DNA from: Streptomyces bikiniensis
GTDB lineage: Bacteria > Actinomycetota > Actinomycetes > Streptomycetales > Streptomycetaceae
NCBI GenBank assembly: GCA_000716465.1
Contig: JNWL01000023.1
Location: 1-64,000, forward strand
Direction of reading: 5' to 3'
DNA length: 64,000 bases
Below the pieces are notes generated by a model. The model was not told where the DNA came from and made no database searches. It was given only the letters and a program-made list of their open reading frames with translations. Positions 1-7,831 of the stretch are shown here, piece after piece. A program made the translations under genes and the position numbers. Numbering within the stretch: position 1 is the stretch's first letter; the number at the start of each line of letters is the position of its first letter.

Positions 1-192
1 GACGTTGCGGTCGGAGCAGCCGCCGGACGAGGACCAGGTGATCCCGGAGGACCGGAACATCGAGGTCGCGGTGGCGTGGCTGATCTTGGTGACCGCGTGC
101 GCCTCGCCGGCGGAGGCGAGGACGCCGACGCCGGGCGCGAAGAGGGCGCCGAGGACGAGGGCGAGGACGGTCAGGACGGAGCGGAGCTTCAT
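1..192 (-). CDS. Secreted hypothetical protein, N-terminal part
   Basis: The gene runs off the left edge; only about 64 codons are visible. The start is an ATG preceded by AGGAGGAA at good spacing. The N-terminus is a classical signal peptide: MKLRS, then a Leu/Val/Ala core (VLTVLALVLGALFAPG), then an Ala-rich stretch around ASAGEAHA where signal peptidase could cut. The mature part begins VTKISHATATSMFRSSGITW and is Ser/Gly rich with a Cys in SGGCSD, suggesting a small disulphide-bonded extracellular protein. I do not recognise the family and the body is missing. Confidence 0.75.
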   Translation of the reverse strand, partial: MKLRSVLTVLALVLGALFAPGVGVLASAGEAHAVTKISHATATSMFRSSGITWSSSGGCSDRNV

Positions 193-372
193 CGGGGGTT
201 CCTCCTGCTGGTGACCGTGAGGGGTGGGGACGGCGGTGCAGGTGGTGCGGAGGGCGCGCACGGCGCCGGTTGTGCCGTACGGCGCAGGGAGATGGTGCCG
301 CAGTTCTACGCGCGTCCGAAAGGGGGCTTCGGCGCTTTCCGGGGGCTTCCGGGTGAACATCCCCCGGAGATG

Positions 373-421
373 TTGAATATTGAACTTAAGGGGGCTACAG
401 TCGTTCTCGTTGAAGGTTCAA
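373..421 (+). promoter_or_regulatory. Candidate operator with TTGAA/TTCAA half-sites upstream of yceI
   Basis: In this GC-rich genome the stretch is strikingly AT-rich. TTGAA occurs at 373-377, 380-384 and 410-414, and TTCAA at 417-421. The last pair forms TTGAA-GG-TTCAA, an inverted repeat of the type bound by MarR-family dimers. It lies 24 nt before the yceI start, so a bound protein would block initiation. The regulator is not encoded nearby. Confidence 0.45.
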
Positions 422-444
422 CCAATCCCGAGCAAGGAGCAGTC

Positions 445-1056
445 ATGGGTCTCTTCGGCCGCAAGAACACCGAGTCCGCCACCGCCGTCGCCACCCTCCC
501 GGTGGACCCGGCCCTGGCCGCCCTGACCGGCGACTACACCGTCGACCCCGCCCACAGCAGCATCGGCTTCACCGTCCGCCACGCCATGGTCACCAACGTC
601 CGCGGCACCTTCGCCGAGCACGAGGGCACGCTGAAGCTGGACGGGACGGACCCGGGCGCCTCCACCGCCTCGATCGACGTGAAGATCGCCTCCGTCGACA
701 CCGGCATCGCCGACCGCGACAACCACCTGCGCAGCGGCGACTTCTTCGACGCCGAGCGGTTCCCGCTGATGTCCTTCCGCTCCACGCGGGCCGAACAGCT
801 GGGCGGCGACACGTACCGGATCACCGGCGACCTGACCATCAAGGACGTCACCCGGCCGCTCTCCATCGACCTGGAGTTCAACGGCAGCGCGACGGACGTC
901 TACGGCAACGAGCGCGTCGGCTTCGAGGGCTCCGCCGAGATCCTGCGCTCCGAGTGGGGCCTGACCTGGAACGCGGCCCTGGAGACCGGGGGCGTCATGG
1001 TCAGCGACAAGGTCAGGCTGACCTTCGACATCTCCGCGATCAAGAACGCCGCCTGA
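445..1056 (+). CDS. yceI: YceI-family lipid-binding protein
   Basis: This 203-aa protein is a typical YceI lipocalin-like beta barrel that binds polyisoprenoid or fatty amide chains. Recognisable family features are YTVDPAHSSIGFTVRHAMVTNVRG near residues 32-57 and the later segments DNHLRSGDFFDAERFP, TRPLSIDLEF and GLTWNAALETGG. It has an MGLFGRK N-terminus without a secretion signal, so a cytoplasmic location is likely, as for many actinobacterial members. The start at 445 has AAGGAG six bases upstream. The gene is monocistronic and convergent with the hydrolase at 1160. The AT-rich inverted-repeat region upstream suggests repression by a MarR-like protein. Confidence 0.9.
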   Translation: MGLFGRKNTESATAVATLPVDPALAALTGDYTVDPAHSSIGFTVRHAMVTNVRGTFAEHEGTLKLDGTDPGASTASIDVKIASVDTGIADRDNHLRSGDFFDAERFPLMSFRSTRAEQLGGDTYRITGDLTIKDVTRPLSIDLEFNGSATDVYGNERVGFEGSAEILRSEWGLTWNAALETGGVMVSDKVRLTFDISAIKNAA

Positions 1057-1089
1057 TCCCCCCTCCCCCGGCCGCGAGGCCGCACGAGC

Positions 1090-1131
1090 GAGCCCGCCCG
1101 TCCGCCGGAACACGGTGGACGGCGGGCGCTC
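1090..1131. terminator. Bidirectional hairpin between convergent genes
   Basis: GAGC-CCGCCCGTCC pairs with GGACGGCGGGCGCTC around a 13-nt loop. It lies between the stop of yceI and the stop of the minus-strand hydrolase, so it can serve both transcripts. There is no U-tract, as is common in Streptomyces. Confidence 0.6.
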
Positions 1132-1159
1132 GGCGTTTCCGGGGCGGGCCCGGCGGTCG

Positions 1160-2317
1160 TCAGGCCGCCTTCGCCGCCGCCTCCACCACCGCCGGGACCA
1201 GCCGGTCGTTCTCCGGCGCGCCCGGACCTCCCAGGAAGGCGAAGCGGCGGCGGGCGTAGCTGTAGGCGAGGCCGGTGGCCGGGTCGGCGAAGGCCTGGGA
1301 GCCGGGGGCGCCGCTGTGGCCGACGGCTCCGGGGCTCAGCGACGGGTAGCGGGTGGCGAGCGGGACGAAGCCGAGTCCGAAGGCGTTCCGCGAGCCCGTG
1401 ACGAGGTCGGTGCCCTCGGAGTGGACCCGGGCGAACTCGGCGAGGGTGCCGGGGGCGAGGAGCGGGGGCCGGCCGTCCAGCTCGCCCGCGACCGCCGCGT
1501 ACATCCGGGACAGGCCCCGGGCGGAGCCGACGCCGCCGCCGGAGAGCGGCGCCCGGGCGTGCACGGCGCGGCTGTTGCCGTACGCGACCATGTCCAGCGG
1601 CGGATCGGCGCGGAGGTTGAAGGCGACGGCCGCCAGGCTGTCGGGCGCGATCGGGTTCGCGTCGAGGAACGCCCGCTCCTCGGGGGTGGGGACCAGCGGC
1701 AGGGCCGGGCGGAAGCGGGATTCGAGCTCCTCGGGCAGGCCCAGGTGGTAGTCGAGGGCGTACGGGGCGCGGACCCGCTCCTCGAACAGCTCCTGGACCG
1801 TCCGGCCGGTGGCCCGCAGGACCACCTCGCCGACCAGGGCGCCGATGACGAGGGCGTGGTAGCCGTGCGCGGTGCCCGGCTCCCAGAAGGGGCGCCGGCC
1901 CGCGAGGCGGGCGGCGGTCCTGCGGTCGTCGGCCAGCTCCTCCAGGGTGAGGTCGCCGTCCGCGCCGATCACCCCGGCGCGGTGGGCGAGCAGCTGCCGC
2001 AGGGTGGTCTCCCCCTTGCCCTCGGCGGCGAACTCGGGCCACCAGGAGGCGACCGTGCGGTCGAGGTCCAGGGCGCCGTCCTGGACGAGGAGGGCGACGA
2101 CCAGGGCCATGGCTCCCTTGGAGGAGGAGTAGAGGGCGAGCAGGGAGTCCCCGTCGACGCCGTCACCGCCCCAGAGGTCGACGACGAGGCGGCCGCGGTG
2201 GTGGACGGCGAGCTGCGCGCCGCCGTCCCGCGCCTCGCGCGCGGCGATCTCCGCGAACACCTCCCGTACGGACTCGAAGCCGTGCTCCACCGTGCCGTGG
2301 ACGTGGACGTCGCTCAT
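1160..2317 (-). CDS. Beta-lactamase-fold serine hydrolase/esterase
   Basis: A 385-aa cytoplasmic member of the beta-lactamase/transpeptidase-like superfamily (class C fold, EstB-like family VIII esterases). The SxxK nucleophile motif is in LYSSSKGAMAL near residue 67. The second catalytic Tyr is likely in AHGYHALVIGALVGE. The C-terminal VGHSGAPGSQAFADP corresponds to the third motif region, with HSG rather than KTG, as usual in esterases. There is no signal peptide, which argues against a secreted beta-lactamase. It starts at an ATG just downstream of the Gly-rich membrane gene's start region but stands alone. The substrate is unknown; ester hydrolysis is inferred from the family. Confidence 0.85.
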   Translation of the reverse strand: MSDVHVHGTVEHGFESVREVFAEIAAREARDGGAQLAVHHRGRLVVDLWGGDGVDGDSLLALYSSSKGAMALVVALLVQDGALDLDRTVASWWPEFAAEGKGETTLRQLLAHRAGVIGADGDLTLEELADDRRTAARLAGRRPFWEPGTAHGYHALVIGALVGEVVLRATGRTVQELFEERVRAPYALDYHLGLPEELESRFRPALPLVPTPEERAFLDANPIAPDSLAAVAFNLRADPPLDMVAYGNSRAVHARAPLSGGGVGSARGLSRMYAAVAGELDGRPPLLAPGTLAEFARVHSEGTDLVTGSRNAFGLGFVPLATRYPSLSPGAVGHSGAPGSQAFADPATGLAYSYARRRFAFLGGPGAPENDRLVPAVVEAAAKAA

Positions 2318-2425
2318 CGCGCCTCTTCCCCTGCGTGCCGTGGTCGTGCCGGTCGTCCCTTCCGACGCTAACGGCCGCCACTGACAACGGAGTCGGTGGA
2401 GCAGGGGGGCCGGACCGGGGCCGGG

Positions 2426-3775
2426 TCAGAAGCCGCCTCCGCCGTCGAAGCCGCCGCCTCCGCCGAAGTCCCCGCCGCCGCCGAAACCGCCTCCGTCGAA
2501 GCCGCCTCCGAAGTCGCCCGAGGAGAAGTCGCCCGAGGAGAAGTCCCCGCCCTGGAAGTCGCCGCCGCCGTACTCGGAGGCGTAGGCCGGGGTGGAGAGC
2601 ATGGAGCCGAGGACGGTGCCCATGAGGAGGCCGGGGAGCAGGCCGCCGCCGAAGTAGCCGCCGGCCCAGGGGCCGTAGGCGGGCCCCGCCTCCCAGTAGG
2701 GGCGGCGGCCGGAGTCGGTGTCGACCGTGCGGGCGAGCGGGTCGCGGCCGTCGTCCAGGCGGGCCGCGTCGGCGGCGCAGACCGGGACCTCGCGGGCGGT
2801 CCCGCCGGCCGGGGTCCAGACGCGGTCCCCGGTGGAGGGGCCGTGGCGCGGGTCGAAGAAGCAGGGGGCGCGCCGCTCGGGCGGCGGGCGGTGCTCGCGG
2901 CGGGCGGCCAGGACGGCGAGGGAGAAGCGGCCGTCCTCCAGGGCCTCGGTCACCCCGCGCACGTCGTGCGGGCGGGCGGCGGAGCCCATGAGGGACTTGG
3001 CCCGGTCGTAGGAGTCGAGGGCGCGTTCGTAGTCGCCGCGCATGGCGTCGTCGGCGCCGGGCTCGGCGGGGTGGAAGTCGAGGCGGTCGAGTTCCTCGCC
3101 GAAGGCGGTGATGTCCTCGTCGACGACGACCCGGAGCTTCTCCAGGGCGGCCCGCTCCTCGGCCTCCTTGCGGAGCCGGTTGCGGCGGACGACCGCGTAG
3201 CCGCCCGCGCCGGCCGCGACGACGACGCCGCCGAGGACGGCGAGCCCGGCGACCGGCACTCCGGAGTCGGAGCCGGCGGAGCCCCAGGAGGAGGGGGCGG
3301 AGCCGCGCAGGGCGGGCAGGGCCCGGTCCACGAAGGCGTTCAGCTCGGTGGCCGCGTCCACGTCCGGCGCCCGGACGGAGGCGGCGAGGTTCCGGACGGC
3401 GGCCGGGGACATCACGGAGGGGTCCACCCCGGCGTCGAACCGGTCGCCGAGCCGTACGGCGTACAGGCCGGTGGCGCCGGTCCGGGCCCGCAGGTCGTCG
3501 ATGAGCCCCTGCGGCGGGAACTGCGCGTTCGCGGGCAGCACGGCCACGAAGAGCGGCTTGTCCGCGTCCTCGATCTTCCGCGCGAGGGCGTCCGCGTCGG
3601 CCTTCGAGAGCTGGTCGGCGGCGCCGGGGTCGACGTAGACCGGGCCCTGGCGCAGGGCGGCGGCCGCGTCGGACACGCCCGTGGCCCCGGCGCCCGCGGT
3701 GGGCGCCAGGACCAGGAGCAGCAGCAGTATCAACCCGCCGAGAACCGCGGGGCGGGCGAGCGGCCTGGTCCTCAT
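2426..3775 (-). CDS. Membrane-anchored protein with Gly/Phe-rich tail
   Basis: This 449-aa protein begins with a signal-like hydrophobic segment (LGGLILLLLLVLAPTAGAGA). An extracytoplasmic domain follows (about residues 35-170: VYVDPGAADQLSKADADALARKIEDA), resembling TPM-type domains. A transmembrane helix lies near residues 175-200 (VAGLAVLGGVVVAAGAGGYAVV), followed by a basic RRNRLRKEAEERAALEKL cytoplasmic coil. The last 50 residues are Gly/Asp/Phe repeats such as GGGDF, SSGDF and FGGGG. Gly-rich tails like this are typical of the TPM/YgcG group. The function is unknown; I assign only topology. The gene follows cimA on the minus strand with a gap of about 80 nt. Confidence 0.7.
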   Translation of the reverse strand: MRTRPLARPAVLGGLILLLLLVLAPTAGAGATGVSDAAAALRQGPVYVDPGAADQLSKADADALARKIEDADKPLFVAVLPANAQFPPQGLIDDLRARTGATGLYAVRLGDRFDAGVDPSVMSPAAVRNLAASVRAPDVDAATELNAFVDRALPALRGSAPSSWGSAGSDSGVPVAGLAVLGGVVVAAGAGGYAVVRRNRLRKEAEERAALEKLRVVVDEDITAFGEELDRLDFHPAEPGADDAMRGDYERALDSYDRAKSLMGSAARPHDVRGVTEALEDGRFSLAVLAARREHRPPPERRAPCFFDPRHGPSTGDRVWTPAGGTAREVPVCAADAARLDDGRDPLARTVDTDSGRRPYWEAGPAYGPWAGGYFGGGLLPGLLMGTVLGSMLSTPAYASEYGGGDFQGGDFSSGDFSSGDFGGGFDGGGFGGGGDFGGGGGFDGGGGF

Positions 3776-3854
3776 ACGTCGACGCTACCCGAACGGCGCC
3801 GAACAGAACATAGAAGACCAAGGGAACCAAAAGGGCACGAGACACCGAAGGCGG

Positions 3855-5471
3855 CTACTCGGCGGGGTCGACCCCCGCCCTCAGCAGGCCGTAGGTGAAG
3901 GCGTCCTCCAGGGCCTGCCAGGAGGCGGCGATGACGTTCTCGCCGACGCCGACCGTGGACCACTCGGCGTTGCCGTCGGTGGTGGTGACCAGGACCCGGG
4001 TGGTGGACTCGGTGCCGTGGCGGCCCTCCAGGATGCGGACCTTGTAGTCGGTCAGCTCGAACTTGGCGAGCTGCGGGTAGATCCGCTCCAGACCGACCCG
4101 GATCGCCCGGTCGAGCGCGTTGACCGGGCCGTTGCCCTCGGCGGTGGCGACGATCCGCTCGCCCTTGGCCCAGAGCTTCACGGTGGCCTCGTTGGCGTGG
4201 GTGCCGTCGGGGCGGTCCTCGACGATCGCCCGCCAGGACTCCGTACGGAAGTAGCGGCGGGCCCGGCCCTCGGCCTCCTCGCGGAGCAGCAGCTCGAAGG
4301 AGGCGTCGGCGGCCTCGTACGTGTAGCCCTGGAGCTCGCGCTCCTTGACCCGCTCCACGACCCGGGAGACCAGGGCCCGGTCGCCGCCCAGGTCGACGCC
4401 GAGCTCCTTGCCCTTGAGCTCGATGGAGGCGCGGCCGGCCATGTCGGAGACCAGCATCCGCATGGTGTTGCCGACCAGCTCGGGGTCGATGTGCTGGTAG
4501 AGGTCGGGGTCGACCTTGATCGCGGAGGCGTGCAGTCCGGCCTTGTGGGCGAAGGCGGAGACGCCCACGTACGGCTGGTGGGTGGAGGGGGTGAGGTTGA
4601 CGACCTCGGCGATGGCGTGCGAGATCCGGGTCGTCTCGGCGAGGGCGCCCGGGGGCAGCACGCGCTTGTCGTACTTGAGCTCCAGGGCCGCGACGACGGG
4701 GAAGAGGTTGGCGTTGCCGACCCGCTCGCCGTAGCCGTTGGCGGTGCACTGGACGTGGGTGGCGCCCGCGTCGACGGCGGCGAGGGTATTGGCGACGGCG
4801 CAGCCGGTGTCGTCCTGGGCGTGGATGCCGAGCCGGGCGCCGGTGTCGGCGAGGACGGTGGCGACGACGGCCTGGACCTGGGCGGGGAGCATGCCGCCGT
4901 TGGTGTCGCAGAGGACGACGACGTCGGCGCCGGCCTCGTGGGCGGCGCGGACGACGGCCTTGGCGTAGTCCGGGTTGGCCTTGTAGCCGTCGAAGAAGTG
5001 CTCGCAGTCGACGAAGACGCGGCGGCCCTGCTCGCGCAGGTGGGAGACGGTGTCGCGGACCATCTCCAGGTTCTCTTCGAGGGTGGTGCGCAGGGCCAGC
5101 TCGACGTGCCGGTCGTGCGACTTGGCGACCAGGGTGACGACCGGGGCGCCGGAGTCGAGGAGGGCCTTGACCTGCGGGTCCTCGGCGGCGGTGCCGCCGG
5201 CCCTGCGGGTGGCGCCGAAGGCGACGAGCCGCGCGTTCCTGAACGCGATCTCCTGGCGGGCACGGGCGAAGAACTCCGTGTCGCGCGGGTTGGCGCCGGG
5301 CCAGCCGCCCTCGATGAAGCCGACGCCGAAGTCGTCGAGGTGCCGGGCGATGGTCAGCTTGTCCGCGACGGTGAGGTTGATGCCCTCGCGCTGCGCCCCG
5401 TCGCGCAGCGTCGTGTCGAAGACGTGGAAACTGTCGTCGAGGGGTGAGGCCTCGGCGTTCTCCGTGGTCAT
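3855..5471 (-). CDS. cimA: Citramalate synthase
   Basis: CimA condenses pyruvate and acetyl-CoA to (R)-citramalate, the threonine-independent entry to isoleucine. The HMGL-like TIM barrel shows FDTTLRDGAQREGINL at the N-terminus, the GIHAQDDTGCAVANTLAAVDAG metal/substrate segment and NGYGERVGNANL. The C-terminal third carries the LeuA-type dimerisation/regulatory domain. I chose the ATG at 5471, eleven bases after AGGAG. An ATG at 5480 is also possible but only two bases from the same AGGAG. The upstream region carries an intrinsic terminator and a short Ile-containing ORF, so expression is probably attenuated by Ile-tRNA charging. Confidence 0.93.
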   Translation of the reverse strand: MTTENAEASPLDDSFHVFDTTLRDGAQREGINLTVADKLTIARHLDDFGVGFIEGGWPGANPRDTEFFARARQEIAFRNARLVAFGATRRAGGTAAEDPQVKALLDSGAPVVTLVAKSHDRHVELALRTTLEENLEMVRDTVSHLREQGRRVFVDCEHFFDGYKANPDYAKAVVRAAHEAGADVVVLCDTNGGMLPAQVQAVVATVLADTGARLGIHAQDDTGCAVANTLAAVDAGATHVQCTANGYGERVGNANLFPVVAALELKYDKRVLPPGALAETTRISHAIAEVVNLTPSTHQPYVGVSAFAHKAGLHASAIKVDPDLYQHIDPELVGNTMRMLVSDMAGRASIELKGKELGVDLGGDRALVSRVVERVKERELQGYTYEAADASFELLLREEAEGRARRYFRTESWRAIVEDRPDGTHANEATVKLWAKGERIVATAEGNGPVNALDRAIRVGLERIYPQLAKFELTDYKVRILEGRHGTESTTRVLVTTTDGNAEWSTVGVGENVIAASWQALEDAFTYGLLRAGVDPAE

Positions 5472-5570
5472 GGCTGTCATGGCTCCTGTCGGATGTGGCT
5501 CCGGAATGTCTGGCTCCACTTGCCCCCATTCTCGCGCCGCGTCCTTCTCCGGCGTGGGTGGGGCCGGAAA

Positions 5571-5599
5571 ACGAAAAAACCCCTCGCGGGTGCGAGAGG
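5571..5599 (-). terminator. Attenuator terminator in the cimA leader
   Basis: On the minus strand a stem CCTCTCGC/GCGAGGGG with a 4-nt loop is followed directly by TTTTTT. It lies 100 nt upstream of the cimA start, where a full intrinsic terminator makes sense only as an attenuator. It closely resembles the terminator before ilvB (GAGGGG followed by TTTTTT). U-runs of this kind are rare in Streptomyces. Confidence 0.8.
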
Positions 5600-5653
5600 T
5601 CTGCGCGCGGGTCTGGGGCACGGTGTCCGCCTGCGTGGGGGTCGTTCCACGCC

Positions 5654-5695
5654 TCAGCGGTCACTACGGACCGGCGCGCCGCTGCCGATAATCAT
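5654..5695 (-). CDS. Candidate cimA leader peptide MIIGSGAPVRSDR
   Basis: A 13-codon ORF lies upstream of the cimA attenuator, ATG ATT ATC ... TGA. Two consecutive Ile codons directly follow the start (one is ATT, rare in Streptomyces) and a Val codon comes later. Isoleucine is the end product of the CimA route, so stalling on these codons would be an appropriate signal. No Shine-Dalgarno sequence is visible, and I could not find a convincing promoter that would make it leaderless. The call is therefore an inference from position and codon content. Confidence 0.5.
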   Translation of the reverse strand: MIIGSGAPVRSDR

Positions 5696-5753
5696 CGTGG
5701 TAGCAGGCACGCCGGAAGTCTGGCACAGGTGACCGCCCGGTGGGGCGGTGGTC

Positions 5754-7085
5754 TCACGATACGGGCAGGGTGTCCGGTTTCCGCCCGGTCGCGGCGCCGT
5801 CGCCGCCCTTCCCCACCCGGCCGAGGTCGATGTCGCGGGTCTCGCGCATCGTGAGGTAGACGACCAGGGAGACGGCCGCGCAGCCGGCCACGTACCAGGA
5901 GAAGCCCGACTCGATCCCGGCGTTCTTGAACCAGAGGGCCACGTACTCGGCGGTGCCGCCGAAGAGGGCGTTGGCGACGGCGTACGGGAGGGCGACGCCG
6001 AGGGCGCGGACGCCGGTGGGGAAGAGCTCCGCCTTCACGCAGGCGTTGATGGAGGTGTAGCCGGTGACGACGAGGAGCGCGAGGAGGGAGAGGCCGAGGG
6101 CCGGCCAGAAGGAGCCCGCGTGCTTGAGCATCGCCATGATCGGCACGGTGAGGAGGGTGGAGCCGACCGCGAAGGTGATGAGGAGGGGGCGGCGCCCGAT
6201 CCGGTCGGAGAGCCGGCCGGCGAGCGGCTGGAGGCAGGCGAAGACGATCAGGGCGCAGAAGGAGACCAGGGTGGCGGTCTGCTTGGGGAGCCCGGCGGAG
6301 TTCGAGAGGTACTTGGTGAGGTAGGTGGTGTACGTGTAGTACGCCACGGTCCCGCCCATGGTGAGCGCGACGACGAGGAAGGCCTCGCGGCGGTGCGCCC
6401 ACAGGGCCCTGAGGGTGCCCTGCTGCCCCTGCTCGACGCCGTCGCCCGCGGACTCCTCGTACACCTCGGTCTCCAGCATGGTGCGGCGCAGGTAGAAGAC
6501 GACGGCCGCGCCGAGGGCGCCGACGACGAAGGGGATCCGCCAGCCCCAGGAGTGCAGGGCCGCGTCGGACAGGGTCTGCTGGAGGACCAGGAGCAGGCCG
6601 AGGCCGAGGACCTGCCCCGCGGTCATCGACACGTACTGGAAGCTGGAGGCGAAGCCGCGGTGTTCGGGGGCGGAGGCCTCGGTGAGGTAGGTGGCGCTGG
6701 CCGCGTACTCGCCGCCGACGGAGAGGCCCTGGAGGAGGCGGGCGACCAGGAGGACGGCGGCGCCGCCGTACCCGGCGACGGCGTAGGTGGGGGCGACGGC
6801 GATGAGGACGGCGGAGGCGGACATCAGGGTGACGGTGAGGGTGAGGGCCGCCTTGCGGCCCTTGCGGTCGCCGACGCGGCCGAGGAGCCAGCCGCCGACC
6901 GGGCGCATGAAGAAGCCGACGGCGAAGATGCCGGCGGTGTTCATGAGTTTGGCGGTGTCGTTGCCCTCGGGGAAGAACGCCCCCGCGAAGTAGGTGGCGA
7001 AGCTCGCGTACACGAACCAGTCGAACCACTCGACCATGTTGCCGGCGGAACCGACCCAGATCTTCTTCCAGTGCTCTCGTCCCAT
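5754..7085 (-). CDS. MFS transporter, metabolite:H+ symporter type
   Basis: A 443-aa major facilitator of the metabolite:H+ symporter (MHS) subgroup (KgtP, ShiA and ProP relatives), with about 12 predicted helices. Diagnostic features are GNMVEWFDWFVYASFATYFA at the N-terminus, the loop 2-3 motif GRVGDRKGRKAAL, and ARLLQGLSVGGEYAASATYLTE. A second GRLSDRIGRRPLL motif lies in the C-half. Family members import carboxylates, betaines, shikimate and similar solutes. The position after ureAB-ureC-agmatine deiminase-tetR suggests uptake of a nitrogenous or carboxylate substrate, but the solute cannot be read from sequence. Confidence 0.88.
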   Translation of the reverse strand: MGREHWKKIWVGSAGNMVEWFDWFVYASFATYFAGAFFPEGNDTAKLMNTAGIFAVGFFMRPVGGWLLGRVGDRKGRKAALTLTVTLMSASAVLIAVAPTYAVAGYGGAAVLLVARLLQGLSVGGEYAASATYLTEASAPEHRGFASSFQYVSMTAGQVLGLGLLLVLQQTLSDAALHSWGWRIPFVVGALGAAVVFYLRRTMLETEVYEESAGDGVEQGQQGTLRALWAHRREAFLVVALTMGGTVAYYTYTTYLTKYLSNSAGLPKQTATLVSFCALIVFACLQPLAGRLSDRIGRRPLLITFAVGSTLLTVPIMAMLKHAGSFWPALGLSLLALLVVTGYTSINACVKAELFPTGVRALGVALPYAVANALFGGTAEYVALWFKNAGIESGFSWYVAGCAAVSLVVYLTMRETRDIDLGRVGKGGDGAATGRKPDTLPVS

Positions 7086-7160
7086 GGGCAGGAACCGTGC
7101 CGGAGCGACGGCCCGGCCAACAAGGGTGCGCGGGGCAACGATCCTGTGTACTTGCGTGCG

Positions 7161-7790
7161 TTACGGTCGCGCGAGCAGCTCCTGCTCGACGAACTCCCTC
7201 ACGTGCTCCAGGACTTGCTCCCTGCCCGTGCCCGGGAGCCCGACGGCGACGTGCACGCTGAAGCCGTCGAGCAGGGCGCGCGTCCGGGTGGCGAACCGGT
7301 CCGGGTCGACCGGCCGGAACTCGCCGCGCGAGACGCCCTCGGCCAGGATCGCGACCAGGTCCCGGTGCCAGGCGCCCTCGATGGCGGCCTGCCGGGCGCG
7401 GGCGTCGCCGTCGGCGTTCTGCGAGCGGTTCCAGACCTCCAGCCAGAGCGTCCAGTGCGGGTCGCGCGGCCCCTCGGGCACGTACACCTCCACGTACCCG
7501 TCGAGCCGCTCGCGGGCGGTCCCGGGCCGGGAGAGCAGGGCGCCGCGCCGGGCCCCGAGCCGCCCCTCGCTCCACTCCAGGGTCTGGAGCAGCAGCTCGT
7601 CCTTGGTGCGGAAGTAGTACAGCAGGTGCCCGCTGCTCATCCCGACCTGCCGCCCGAGCCCGGCCATGGTGAGCCCGTCGAGCCCACGCTCGGCGATGGT
7701 CCCCATGGCGGCGGCGAGCACCTCCTCGCGGGGAGGCGCGGCCTGGTTGCGGCGGCGGGGGTGGGGCGGGGGGCTGCTGCTCTGACTCAC
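7161..7790 (-). CDS. TetR-family transcriptional regulator (BetI-like)
   Basis: A 209-aa TetR repressor starting at GTG. The N-terminal helix-turn-helix is LTMAGLGRQVGMSSGHLLYYFRTKDELL (about residues 40-67). The ligand/dimer domain resembles the BetI/RutR C-terminal class (LEVWNRSQNADGDARARQ...). It sits between the agmatine deiminase and the MHS transporter on the same strand, 41 nt after the deiminase gene, so it probably controls this nitrogen operon and senses a pathway metabolite. The ligand is unknown. Confidence 0.88.
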   Translation of the reverse strand: MSQSSSPPPHPRRRNQAAPPREEVLAAAMGTIAERGLDGLTMAGLGRQVGMSSGHLLYYFRTKDELLLQTLEWSEGRLGARRGALLSRPGTARERLDGYVEVYVPEGPRDPHWTLWLEVWNRSQNADGDARARQAAIEGAWHRDLVAILAEGVSRGEFRPVDPDRFATRTRALLDGFSVHVAVGLPGTGREQVLEHVREFVEQELLARP

Positions 7791-7831
7791 TCGTACGTTC
7801 TACCCGATGACGGGCCCGGGAGGTCCGGCCG

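Noticed and set aside
3681..5447. Very long plus-strand frame opposite cimA
   Set aside because: Codon pattern is the GC-skewed shadow of cimA; no family motifs, no ribosome site.
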